64,000 nt of DNA from Flavobacteriales bacterium UBA4110 (GTDB lineage: Bacteria > Bacteroidota > Bacteroidia > Flavobacteriales > Weeksellaceae). Positions 45,221 through 53,237 of this stretch are shown here, piece after piece. The notes under the pieces are model-generated. The model did not search any database. It saw only the letters and a list, made by a program, of their open reading frames with translations, and was not told the DNA's origin. The number at the start of each line of letters is the position of its first letter. Positions within the stretch are counted from its first letter, which is position 1. A program made the translations under genes and the position numbers. The DNA lies in assembly GCA_002383165.1 (NCBI GenBank), contig DFXK01000004.1, positions 1-64,000 of the forward strand. Direction: 5' to 3'.

Positions 45221-46801
45221 CTAATCGTGGATATTCTGATTTTTGTTTTTGATGTAAATCATACCAATCACAAGACAGACCGCAGCTACACCAATCGGAT
45301 ACCATAAACCTTCCAGATACCAGCCTTCGTGTCCTGCGTCTTTTCCTGTAGTTACCAGATACGTTGCAACCGCCGGTAATAATCCACCGAAAACACCATT
45401 TCCAATGTGATAAGGCAGTGACATAGAGGTGTATCGGATTCTCACAGGAAACATTTCTACCAAAAATGCTGCAATCGGACCATAAACCATTGTTACAAAA
45501 ATCACCTGAATGAATACCAGAAATACTAAATACCATTTGGTGTCATCGTTGATTTTGACTGATTTTGTAACTTTAGGTTCCTCAATTTTTCCATCTTTCA
45601 TCACAGGTCCGGCTGCTGACCAATGGATGATGCTGTCTCTTTTCATCAGCGTTCCATCTGTGTAAGCAATTTCTTTATGGAAAGTGATCAAGCTGTCTGT
45701 AGCAATTTTGTCGTGAACTTTCACGGTTCTTTTTTCTGTAATTCCATCAGCAGAAACTTCTTTTTTAGCCACATCTACAGAATTGAACATCGCACTGTAG
45801 ATAGGTCTGTAAGCTAAAATGGCGATGAGCATTCCCGTCATCATCACAGCTTTCCTTCCGACTTTATCAGACAGCCAGCCGAAGAACACGAAAAATGGTG
45901 TTCCAAGGAATAATCCGATAGCCATCAGGGAATCTACCTGGGTGGTGTCTATGTTCATTACTTTTTGCATAAAACTCATGGCGTAGAACTGTCCTGTGTA
46001 CCAGATGACGCCTTGTCCCATCGCAGCTCCAAAAAGTGCAAGCAGTACAAATTTGAAATTGAATCTGTTCCCGAAGCTTTCTTTCAATGGATTGGTTGAT
46101 GTTTTTCCTTCGCTTTTCGCTTTTGCAAAAAGTGGCGATTCCTTCATATTCTTTCTGATGAAATAGGAAACGATAACCATTAGAATTGAAATCCAGAACG
46201 GAACTCTCCATCCCCAGTTATCAAACTCCTCTGTAGAAAGTGATGTTTTTGTAATCAGGATGACGATTAGTGAGATGAACAGACCTGCTGTTGCTGTCGT
46301 TTGGATCCAAGAAGTCCAATATCCACGTCTGCCAGGCTGCGCATATTCTGCCACATAAGTTGCCGCACCGCCATATTCGCCTCCCAGAGCAAGACCTTGT
46401 AAAAGTCTCAGGATTAAAACTAATACCGGCGCCATAAAACCGATGGTTTCATAGCTTGGGATACATCCAATAAGGAATGTGGAAAATCCCATAATCAGAA
46501 GTGTGACCAGAAATGTGTACTTTCTGCCGATTAAATCTCCCAATCTCCCAAAGAATAATGCGCCGAAAGGTCTTACTACAAAACCTGCCGCAAATGTTGC
46601 TAAAGTTGATAGGAAAGCTGCTGTTGGATTATCTGCCGGAAAAAATTTTGTGGCTAGGACAATTGCCAGACTTCCGAAAATATAGAAGTCATACCATTCG
46701 ATAAGGGTGCCGAGAGATGAAGCCATAATCACGCTCCAAATGGTGCGGTTTTTTTGCTTGTCGCTCAGGTTCTCGTACTGTACGTGATGTGAATCGCTCA
46801 T
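45221..46801 (-). CDS. MFS metabolite:H+ symporter (MHS family, ProP/KgtP-like) with an extra loop
   Basis: A 526-residue major facilitator. MHS signatures include SSLGTLIEWYDFYIFG, the RPFGALFFGRLGDLIGRK loop 2-3 motif and RLLQGLALGGEYGGAATYVAEY. Family substrates are proline/betaine, 2-oxoglutarate, citrate or other organic acids; the acs context suggests a carboxylate. Unusual: an insertion of about 80 polar residues (about 338-415; Lys/Asp-rich, containing KRTVKVHDKIATDS and HWSAAGPVMKDGK) sits between two late helices where the family normally has a short loop. It lies 29 nt after the porin gene. Confidence 0.9.
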   Translation of the reverse strand: MSDSHHVQYENLSDKQKNRTIWSVIMASSLGTLIEWYDFYIFGSLAIVLATKFFPADNPTAAFLSTLATFAAGFVVRPFGALFFGRLGDLIGRKYTFLVTLLIMGFSTFLIGCIPSYETIGFMAPVLVLILRLLQGLALGGEYGGAATYVAEYAQPGRRGYWTSWIQTTATAGLFISLIVILITKTSLSTEEFDNWGWRVPFWISILMVIVSYFIRKNMKESPLFAKAKSEGKTSTNPLKESFGNRFNFKFVLLALFGAAMGQGVIWYTGQFYAMSFMQKVMNIDTTQVDSLMAIGLFLGTPFFVFFGWLSDKVGRKAVMMTGMLIAILAYRPIYSAMFNSVDVAKKEVSADGITEKRTVKVHDKIATDSLITFHKEIAYTDGTLMKRDSIIHWSAAGPVMKDGKIEEPKVTKSVKINDDTKWYLVFLVFIQVIFVTMVYGPIAAFLVEMFPVRIRYTSMSLPYHIGNGVFGGLLPAVATYLVTTGKDAGHEGWYLEGLWYPIGVAAVCLVIGMIYIKNKNQNIHD

Positions 46802-46830
46802 TGTATATTAAGATTTTGTGTTAAAAATTT

Positions 46831-48210
46831 TTATAAATAAATCTGGAACTGAAGGATGAATTCTCCTTTTGATTTTGGTTCTGCCGAAGCGCTTGTGTAA
46901 GTTGGCCGTGTGGAGTACTGCGTCGTCAGTTTGGCATGATGACCGTCAATAAACCAATTGGCTCCGATATCAAATTGCGAAGATGAATTTTCCAAAGCTT
47001 TGAAATTCTTATTCGTGTAAGCTGCAAAAGGCTGAATTCTAATTTTCGGTTTATCGGTATTGCTTGGTAAGAGTAATCCGGCCTGCAGATAATAGATGTT
47101 TCCTGTTCCAATCATAGGTTGAAGGTTTCCGGCGCCGGCAATCGCTTTGTCTCCGATGAAATTGGGGTCATTGGAACCAACGTTCATTATTCCAAGATTT
47201 CTCAAATAATTCGGTCCAAAATTATAATTGTAAAATCCTGCATAAGCAGAAAGTGCCATTTTGTTCTTGGCATTTCCTAAAGGTAAATCTGCAAAGGCAT
47301 CAATCGCATAAAGCGCAATGTCGTGTTTCTCAATTTGTGAATTAACAGAAGTTCTCGTTCCGTCTTTTTGATGATAAAAACCTGCTCCTAAATTGAAAAC
47401 TTTTTTAGTTCCCAGATAAGAACCAACTTTGAAAGGTAAAAGATTAGATTCGGAATCCAAAAATTGATATTCTACATATCCTGCTTTTGAAAATTCCGGA
47501 TTTCCATTGTTGTCAACTGCAACTCTCGCTGCTGGATTTGTAACATTAATAGGTGCAATATTGGTTGCAAAAGGTTTGTTTAAACTGAATCGATATTCGA
47601 ATTTGCCATATTTTCCTTTGGCAAACATTCCCATTTGTCTTGCGAATTGGTCAGAATTGTCAATCAAAGGCCAAGTGAAAATCGGCGAATCAACAGTCAA
47701 GAAATTTAAGGTGGAAGCCATTGTCATTCTGGAAAGTCCCATATAATAATGAAGACCGGCTCCCAAACTTAAACTGAATTTTCCTGCCTCTCCGGGTAAA
47801 ACCACTGCATATTCGTTCCAGGCATCGTGAAAAAACATTTGAGGTTTTTTACCGTTTCCATAACCTCCGGTTCCAGTAGAGCCTGAACCTCCACCATTGA
47901 TGAAAGTTTGATTATTAATCCCGAAATGCATCAATACCATATATCTTTTGGTGATTTGAGCATAAGCAAGTGCTCTCAGACGTCGGTTTCCTATGTTCCA
48001 TGTATTTTTGGTGGCTTCGTCAGAAACCATCGTTCCGGGATTCATTTCGGTATTTCTTAACCAGATTTGGTTCCAAAGAATAAATCTTACATACTTGTCG
48101 CCTTCAGGATTCAGATTTAATTTTAATCCACTTCCATAATCAGGCGAACCCTGCGAATATAGAGAATAGCTGATTAAGGCCAATCCTATAAATGTGAGTA
48201 TTTTCTTCAT
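46831..48210 (-). CDS. Outer-membrane porin (OprO/OprP-like beta-barrel)
   Basis: A 459-residue outer-membrane protein with a signal peptide (ILTFIGLALISYSLYSQG) and a long series of amphipathic strands with aromatic girdles (KYVRFILWNQIWLRN, GAGLHYYMGLSRMT, MALSAYAGFYNYNFG), ending in a strand with the terminal hydrophobic motif EFILQFQIYL. Such porins pass small anions or organic acids. As first gene of the minus-strand unit, 29 nt before the MFS symporter, it would carry the substrate over the outer membrane. Exact porin subfamily is uncertain. Confidence 0.82.
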   Translation of the reverse strand: MKKILTFIGLALISYSLYSQGSPDYGSGLKLNLNPEGDKYVRFILWNQIWLRNTEMNPGTMVSDEATKNTWNIGNRRLRALAYAQITKRYMVLMHFGINNQTFINGGGSGSTGTGGYGNGKKPQMFFHDAWNEYAVVLPGEAGKFSLSLGAGLHYYMGLSRMTMASTLNFLTVDSPIFTWPLIDNSDQFARQMGMFAKGKYGKFEYRFSLNKPFATNIAPINVTNPAARVAVDNNGNPEFSKAGYVEYQFLDSESNLLPFKVGSYLGTKKVFNLGAGFYHQKDGTRTSVNSQIEKHDIALYAIDAFADLPLGNAKNKMALSAYAGFYNYNFGPNYLRNLGIMNVGSNDPNFIGDKAIAGAGNLQPMIGTGNIYYLQAGLLLPSNTDKPKIRIQPFAAYTNKNFKALENSSSQFDIGANWFIDGHHAKLTTQYSTRPTYTSASAEPKSKGEFILQFQIYL

Positions 48211-48345
48211 AAATTAATAATAATTTGGTGTTTATTTTGTGATTGCCAAATTGTTATTAATATTCTGTTTACAAAAATTTAATATATATTAATGCTAATA
48301 GTATAGTTAGTCTTGGTTCTTTTTACTCTAATCTTGTTTCTTTCT

Positions 48346-48762
48346 CTATTTTTTAAACCTTTCCCATTTAATCAACATATATTTATCAGCAAATTGTGTG
48401 ATAATTAACCCAGAATTTTCAAGATTGTTTTCTTGAGAGATATATTCTATTAATTCGTTTTGTTTCAATACTTTATAAACAGGATGGAATTCAGAATGTG
48501 GAGGTCTTGTAATATTATATTTCTTAATCCAAGAACTAATGCTCACGTGAGAAACGCCGATAATTCTTTCAATTTCTCGATAGCTTAACCCTTCCAGGTA
48601 CAGTTGTAAAGCTTTGGTGACATAATAGTCATCAATCTGTTTTCCTAATTTTTTAACTGTAAAATTATAGTTACAATTCTTACAGAAAAATCTTTGTTTT
48701 CCTTTGATAATTCCGCTTTTTGACACATTTTGATTATTGCATTTAGGACATTGATTTTCCAT
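48346..48762 (-). CDS. InsA-like zinc-ribbon/HTH DNA-binding protein, not in an intact IS
   Basis: A 138-residue protein with an N-terminal zinc ribbon (CPKCNNQNVSKSG, then FCKNCNYNF; two CxxC pairs) as in IS1 InsA and related transposase N-termini. A helix-turn-helix follows (LEGLSYREIERIIGVSHVSISSWIKKY, about 54-80) and then about 55 residues unlike transposases. No DDE domain, second IS ORF or terminal inverted repeats are visible. A TACATTTG box (minus strand, 48779-48786) lies 16 nt upstream. It may be a domesticated regulator of the porin-to-acs unit or of the divergent arginine operon. Confidence 0.75.
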   Translation of the reverse strand: MENQCPKCNNQNVSKSGIIKGKQRFFCKNCNYNFTVKKLGKQIDDYYVTKALQLYLEGLSYREIERIIGVSHVSISSWIKKYNITRPPHSEFHPVYKVLKQNELIEYISQENNLENSGLIITQFADKYMLIKWERFKK

Positions 48763-48778
48763 AACTATAGCTTTTTAG

Positions 48779-48786
48779 CAAATGTA
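48779..48786 (-). promoter_or_regulatory. -7 box of the InsA-like gene
   Basis: The minus strand reads TACATTTG (TAnnTTTG), 16 nt before the ATG. A -33 TTG at standard spacing was not found. Confidence 0.45.
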
Positions 48787-48869
48787 TAATAATTTAGCAA
48801 TATTATATTTTTAATTAAAGATAATATTATTGTTAATGTAAATTTAACAGATAAAATTATCTTTTTAAT

Positions 48870-48901
48870 TTGTTTTATAAAGATAAATGTTTCTATTTTT
48901 G
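48870..48901 (+). promoter_or_regulatory. Promoter of the arginine operon
   Basis: TTG (48870-48872), a 21-nt spacer and TATTTTTG (48894-48901) match the consensus, 21 nt before the GNAT gene start at 48923. No ArgR-box palindrome was recognised. Confidence 0.6.
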
Positions 48902-48922
48902 TATCTTAATTAGATAATATCA

Positions 48923-49501
48923 ATGAAATTAGAAGTTTCTTCAGAGAAACATTTGGTTTATGTAGAAGAAATCAGAAACGAAATGGAGGATTCCGCGAAA
49001 AAACGCGGAACAGGTATCGCAAAACGTTCTTCAGAATATCTGGGCAAAAAAATCTCGGAAGGTAATTCCATTATAGCAATTGACGAAAATGGAACTTGGG
49101 CTGGCTTCTGCTATATAGAAACCTGGACAAACGGCGAATATGTCGCTAATTCTGGACTCATCGTTTCGCCTCAATTCAGAAATGTCGGCTTGGCAACTAA
49201 AATCAAAGAGCGAATCTTCGAATTGTCCCGAGAAAAATATCCGAATGCCAAGATTTTCGGATTGACAACTGGATTAGCGGTGATGAAAATCAATAGTAAT
49301 CTCGGTTATAAACCGGTAATCTATTCTGAACTGACTCAGGACGAGCAATTCTGGAACGGTTGTAAAAACTGCGTGAATTATGATATTCTGATGATGAAAG
49401 AACGTAAAAACTGTCTTTGTACAGCAATGCTTTTCGTTCCCGAAAATCTGAATAAAGAGAAAAAGAAAAATTTTGAATCAATGGATAACAACGATGAGTA
49501 A
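48923..49501 (+). CDS. GNAT-family acyltransferase, probable glutamate N-acyltransferase (ArgA role)
   Basis: A 192-residue GNAT protein with the acyl-CoA pyrophosphate loop QFRNVGLA (84-91) after strand 4 (NSGLIVSP), plus a Cys-rich C-terminal part (WNGCKNCVNYD, KNCLCTAM). Its last codons overlap the argG start (ATGAGTAA, 8 nt), giving tight coupling. No canonical argA or argJ exists in this otherwise complete cluster, so it is the natural candidate for the first step; related Bacteroidota GNAT proteins have been implicated in this role. Whether it uses succinyl-CoA or acetyl-CoA is not visible; the ArgF' residue 90 suggests succinyl. Confidence 0.8.
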   Translation: MKLEVSSEKHLVYVEEIRNEMEDSAKKRGTGIAKRSSEYLGKKISEGNSIIAIDENGTWAGFCYIETWTNGEYVANSGLIVSPQFRNVGLATKIKERIFELSREKYPNAKIFGLTTGLAVMKINSNLGYKPVIYSELTQDEQFWNGCKNCVNYDILMMKERKNCLCTAMLFVPENLNKEKKKNFESMDNNDE

Positions 49502-50687
49502 GAAAGTAGTTTTGGCATTTAGCGGAGGTTTGGATACTTCTTATTGCGCCAAATATCTGAGTGCAACTTTGGGTTACGAAGTTCACGCAGTCACGATTAA
49601 TACAGGCGGTTTTGATAAGGAAGATGAAGTTTCGCTTAAAGAAAAAGCGGTAAAGCTAGGCGTGGCTTCTTACAGGTTTGTTGATGCTTCGGAGAAATAT
49701 TATAATGATTGTGTGAAGTATTTGATTTTTGGTAACGTTCTGAAAAACAATACTTATCCGTTGTCTGTAAGTGCGGAAAGAACGATTCAGGCGCAGACGA
49801 TTGCGGAAGTTGCTTTGGAAATTGGAGCAGATGCAATCGCGCACGGAAGCACAGGTGCAGGAAATGACCAAGTTCGTTTTGATTTAATTTTCCAAGTAAT
49901 GTGTCCGAAAATCGAAATCATCACACCAATTCGTGATTTGAGTTTGTCGCGTGAAGATGAAATTCAATTCCTGAAAAATCACAATTACGAAATGGATTTT
50001 GACAAAGCCAAATATTCTATTAATAAAGGTCTTTGGGGAACTTCCGTTGGTGGAAAAGAAACTTTGACTTCGCAAAATTACCTTCCTGAAGAAGCATTTC
50101 CGTCACAAATAGAGAAAACAGAACCTTCTCAATTGGAAATCGAATTTAAAAACGGAGAATTGTTTTCTGTGAATGGCGATACATTTTCACATCCGGTTTT
50201 GGCGATTCAGAAGATTGAAGAACTGGCTTCACCTTACGGGATCGGCCGTGATATCCACGTTGGAGACACGATTGTCGGTATCAAAGGTCGTGTAGGTTTC
50301 GAAGCTGCTGCTGCATCAATCATCATCAAAGCGCATCATTTGCTGGAGAAACATACCTTGTCAAAATATCAGCAGACAATAAAATCACAATTGTCAGATT
50401 GGTATGGAAACTGGCTTCACGAAGCATTTTTCCTTGACCCAGTGATGAGAAATATCGAATCTTTTTTGCAGGATTCTCAGAAAACTGTGAATGGCAAAGT
50501 TTTCATCACACTTCATCCGTATCGTTTCATTTTGAACGGAATTGAGTCTGACAACGATTTGATGTCTTCAAAATTTGGAAGTTATGGTGAAGAAAATCTC
50601 GCGTGGAGCGGGGAAGATGTGAAAGGTTTTACCAAAATCCTCAGCAACTCGCTCAACATCTATCATCAGGTCAATAAACTGAATTAA
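49494..50687 (+). CDS. argG: Argininosuccinate synthase
   Basis: ATP-dependent condensation of citrulline and aspartate. The 397 residues begin KKVVLAFSGGLDTSYCAKYL, with the N-type ATP pyrophosphatase loop SGGLDTS; later AHGSTGAGNDQVRFDL and GLWGTSVGG are family blocks. ATG 49494 (MSKKVVLAFSG) is preferred over a start seven residues upstream. Overlaps the GNAT gene by 8 nt. The following 221-nt gap holds palindromic repeats, so argC may depend on read-through or another promoter. Confidence 0.96.
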   Translation: MSKKVVLAFSGGLDTSYCAKYLSATLGYEVHAVTINTGGFDKEDEVSLKEKAVKLGVASYRFVDASEKYYNDCVKYLIFGNVLKNNTYPLSVSAERTIQAQTIAEVALEIGADAIAHGSTGAGNDQVRFDLIFQVMCPKIEIITPIRDLSLSREDEIQFLKNHNYEMDFDKAKYSINKGLWGTSVGGKETLTSQNYLPEEAFPSQIEKTEPSQLEIEFKNGELFSVNGDTFSHPVLAIQKIEELASPYGIGRDIHVGDTIVGIKGRVGFEAAAASIIIKAHHLLEKHTLSKYQQTIKSQLSDWYGNWLHEAFFLDPVMRNIESFLQDSQKTVNGKVFITLHPYRFILNGIESDNDLMSSKFGSYGEENLAWSGEDVKGFTKILSNSLNIYHQVNKLN

Positions 50688-50693
50688 ATCAGA

Positions 50694-50804
50694 GAACTCG
50701 AAGAGTTCAATATGATTAGCCGTAGGTAAAATCGAGGAATGAGATTCGGCAAAGCCAAACCTACGGAAAGAAAGGAATTATACATAACAGAATCCGAAGG
50801 ATTC
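50694..50804. repeat. Composite palindromic repeats between argG and argC
   Basis: Two copies of a GAAnnCgaaGnnTTCAAT palindrome (GAACTC-gaa-GAGTTC at 50694-50708; GAATCC-gaa-GGATTC at 50790-50804) flank a longer hairpin with CCGTAGGT (50720-50727) and ACCTACGG (50759-50766) arms. This resembles REP-type dispersed palindromes of Bacteroidota. No coding potential. Confidence 0.6.
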
Positions 50805-50834
50805 AATGTTTAAACAAACTTTTGCTGAGCGTAA

Positions 50835-50894
50835 GCGTCTTTGCGAACTTAAAATATTTTCAATAAGAATAAAAAACTTTGCGCTCTCTGCGTT
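50835..50894 (+). repeat. CTTTGCG repeats before argC
   Basis: GCGTCTTTGCGAACTTAAAA (50835-50854) and CTTTGCGCTCTCTGCGTT (50877-50894), the second ending 14 nt before the argC ATG. Same family as copies before argD, argF' and argB. Confidence 0.6.
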
Positions 50895-50908
50895 CAAAAT
50901 ATTAAAAA

Positions 50909-51874
50909 ATGAAAAAATCAGTCGGAATCATCGGTGCCAATGGTTACACAGGAAGCGAACTTGTTCGATTGCTGGCTTTTCATCCAAACGTCGAAATCAA
51001 GTTGTTGTACAGCAGATCCAAGGCTGGCGTTAAGATTTCAGATTTATATCCGGATTTGGAGGCGGTTTGTGATTTGGTTTTGACGAATGAAATTTCACAA
51101 GTTGACATTCTTTTCCTTTGCCTTCCTCACAAAGAAAGTCGGAATTGGCTGAATGAAAATCCAATTTCCGACGAAACTTTGATTATCGATTTAGGAAACG
51201 ATTTTCGTCTAGAAGGAAATTTTGGAAATAGAAATTTCATCTACGGTTTGCCGGAAATTTATTTCAATGAAATTAAGGAGTCGAAAAGTATTGCCAATCC
51301 TGGATGTTTTGCGACTGCGATTCAGTTGGCGTTATTGCCTTTAGCCAAAGAAAATTTGTTAAAAGATGTTTACACAACGGGAATCACAGGTTCAACTGGA
51401 GCGGGACAATCGCTGCAACCAACCACACATTTCACTTGGCGAAATGATAATATTTCCGCTTACAAAACCTTGAATCATCAGCACGTTGATGAGATTTTAA
51501 AACAAGTCAACGTGCTGAATAATCAAGAAGTAGAACTTAATTTTGTTCCGTGGAGAGGAGATTTTGCGAGAGGGATTTTCACAAGCTCTATTATAGGATG
51601 TGATTTGGAATCAGAAACGATTTACTCTTTATATAAGGACTTTTACAAAGATTCGCCTTTTGTGAAAGTTTCAGAAAAACCGATTGATATGAAACAGGTT
51701 GTTAATACCAATTTCTGTGTTATTCAAATCGAAAAACAAGGAAATAAAATAGCCATTCATTCCACGATTGACAACTTGTTGAAAGGTGCATCGGGACAGG
51801 CAGTTCAAAATATGAATATCGCCAATGGCTGGGAACAAAATTTAGGTTTGAATTTAAAACCTGTAGCATTCTAA
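50909..51874 (+). CDS. argC: N-acyl-gamma-glutamyl-phosphate reductase
   Basis: NADPH-dependent reduction of N-acetyl- or N-succinyl-glutamyl phosphate to the semialdehyde. The 321 residues show the Rossmann start VGIIGANGYTGSELVRLL, the catalytic Cys133 in ANPGCFATAIQLAL and the HQHVDEI segment with an active-site His. Length is typical of the shorter ArgC type. Third gene of the arginine cluster. From context the acyl group is likely succinyl (see argF'). Confidence 0.95.
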   Translation: MKKSVGIIGANGYTGSELVRLLAFHPNVEIKLLYSRSKAGVKISDLYPDLEAVCDLVLTNEISQVDILFLCLPHKESRNWLNENPISDETLIIDLGNDFRLEGNFGNRNFIYGLPEIYFNEIKESKSIANPGCFATAIQLALLPLAKENLLKDVYTTGITGSTGAGQSLQPTTHFTWRNDNISAYKTLNHQHVDEILKQVNVLNNQEVELNFVPWRGDFARGIFTSSIIGCDLESETIYSLYKDFYKDSPFVKVSEKPIDMKQVVNTNFCVIQIEKQGNKIAIHSTIDNLLKGASGQAVQNMNIANGWEQNLGLNLKPVAF

Positions 51875-51912
51875 ACTTCGCGACTTAAAAGCAGTTTGAA
51901 AATTAAAAAAAT

Positions 51913-51930
51913 CTTTGCGCTCTTTGCGTT
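51913..51930 (+). repeat. CTTTGCG repeat before argD
   Basis: CTTTGCGCTCTTTGCGTT lies 17 nt before the argD ATG and is nearly identical to the copy before argC. The motif has an internal CTTTGCG direct repeat. Confidence 0.6.
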
Positions 51931-51947
51931 AAAAATAAAAAAGTAAA

Positions 51948-53111
51948 ATGAATTTATTCAACGTCTATCCACTCTTCAACATCAATCCTATAAAAGCTCA
52001 AGGTTCTTTTCTTTGGGATGAAAATGGGCAACAATACCTCGATTTTTATGGTGGTCACGCTGTGATTTCCATTGGTCTCAATCATCCGCATTATGTAGAG
52101 AAATTGAAGAATCAATTGGAGAAAATCAGTTTTTATTCTAATTCTGTGGAGAATAAAATTCAGGAAGAATTAGCTGAAAAGTTAGGGAAATTATCAGGAT
52201 ATGAAGATTATTCGTTGTTCTTATGCAATTCCGGAGCCGAAGCGAATGAAAATGCTTTGAAACTAGCTTCATTTTATAATAATAAAAAGAAAGTCATTTA
52301 TTTTTCTGAGTCTTTTCACGGAAGAACTTCGGCGGCAGTTGCAGTAACTGATAATCCTAAAATTGTAGCACCAGTCAACGAATCTGAAAATTTTATCAAG
52401 TGTGAATTCAATAATTCAGAAGAACTGAAAAAGATTTTTGCTGAAAATCAGAATGAGATTTCCGCTGTGATTGTAGAAGGAATTCAAGGTGTTGGCGGAA
52501 TCAATTTGTTAGAAAAAGATTTCATTTTGACAATTGAAAAATTGTGCAAAGAAAACGAAGCAGTTTTGATTTTGGACGAAGTTCAGTCTGGTTACGGACG
52601 TTCTGGGAAATTTTTTGCGCATCAGGAATTCGATATCAAACCAGATTTAATCACCGTTGCGAAAGGAATGGGAAATGGTTTTCCGATTGGCGGTGTTTTA
52701 ATTAGTCCAAAATTCAAAGCGAGTCACGGATTGCTGGGGACTACTTTTGGCGGAAATCATTTGGCTTGTGTAGCTGGACTAGCAGTTTTAGAAGTCATCA
52801 AAAAAGAAAATTTAATTCAGAATTCAGAAAAAATTGGTGCTTACATCGAAGAAAAAATCAAACATTTTCCTCATATCAAAAACATCAAAAGGCGCGGTTT
52901 GATGATTGGGATTGAACTCGACCAAGCGTGTGCGGATGTCAGGAAAGAATTGTTGTTTGAGCATTTTATTTTCACCGGAAATGCCAATGATAAAAATGTT
53001 CTGCGGATTTTGCCGGCGCTCAATATTTCGGAAAAAGAATCCGATTTGTTCATCAACGCTTTAGAAAAAACTTTGAAAGCAATTGATGCAGAAATAGTAG
53101 AATTAAAATAA
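51948..53111 (+). CDS. argD: N-acyl-ornithine aminotransferase
   Basis: Class III PLP aminotransferase making N-acylornithine from the semialdehyde. The 387 residues contain FCNSGAEAN-like NSGAEANENALK (PLP phosphate loop), SFHGRTSAAVA, ILDEVQSGYGR (Asp210 contacts the PLP ring) and the Schiff-base Lys239 in TVAKGMGNG. Acetyl- versus succinyl-ornithine specificity cannot be read from the sequence by eye. Between argC and argF' in the operon. Confidence 0.94.
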   Translation: MNLFNVYPLFNINPIKAQGSFLWDENGQQYLDFYGGHAVISIGLNHPHYVEKLKNQLEKISFYSNSVENKIQEELAEKLGKLSGYEDYSLFLCNSGAEANENALKLASFYNNKKKVIYFSESFHGRTSAAVAVTDNPKIVAPVNESENFIKCEFNNSEELKKIFAENQNEISAVIVEGIQGVGGINLLEKDFILTIEKLCKENEAVLILDEVQSGYGRSGKFFAHQEFDIKPDLITVAKGMGNGFPIGGVLISPKFKASHGLLGTTFGGNHLACVAGLAVLEVIKKENLIQNSEKIGAYIEEKIKHFPHIKNIKRRGLMIGIELDQACADVRKELLFEHFIFTGNANDKNVLRILPALNISEKESDLFINALEKTLKAIDAEIVELK

Positions 53112-53148
53112 CACAAAGGCTCAAAAAGTCAATAATTATAATGTTGTA

Positions 53149-53228
53149 AAGTCGCAAAAACTGTAAGTTGAAATTTGCGACTTATAAAAGTTGAATTACA
53201 CAAAATAATTAGCGCCTTTGCGATAAAA
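53149..53228. repeat. Hairpin and CTTTGCG repeat between argD and argF'
   Basis: A perfect 10-bp inverted repeat AAGTCGCAAA/TTTGCGACTT (53149-53158 with 53174-53183) is followed by AGCGCCTTTGCGATAAAA (53211-53228), which ends 9 nt before the argF' ATG. The hairpin lacks a following T-run, so it is not a standard terminator. Confidence 0.6.
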
Positions 53229-53237
53229 TTAGATAAA

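Noticed and set aside
48346..48762. InsA-like gene as a live insertion sequence
   Set aside because: No transposase catalytic domain, no terminal inverted repeats and no target duplication seen around it.
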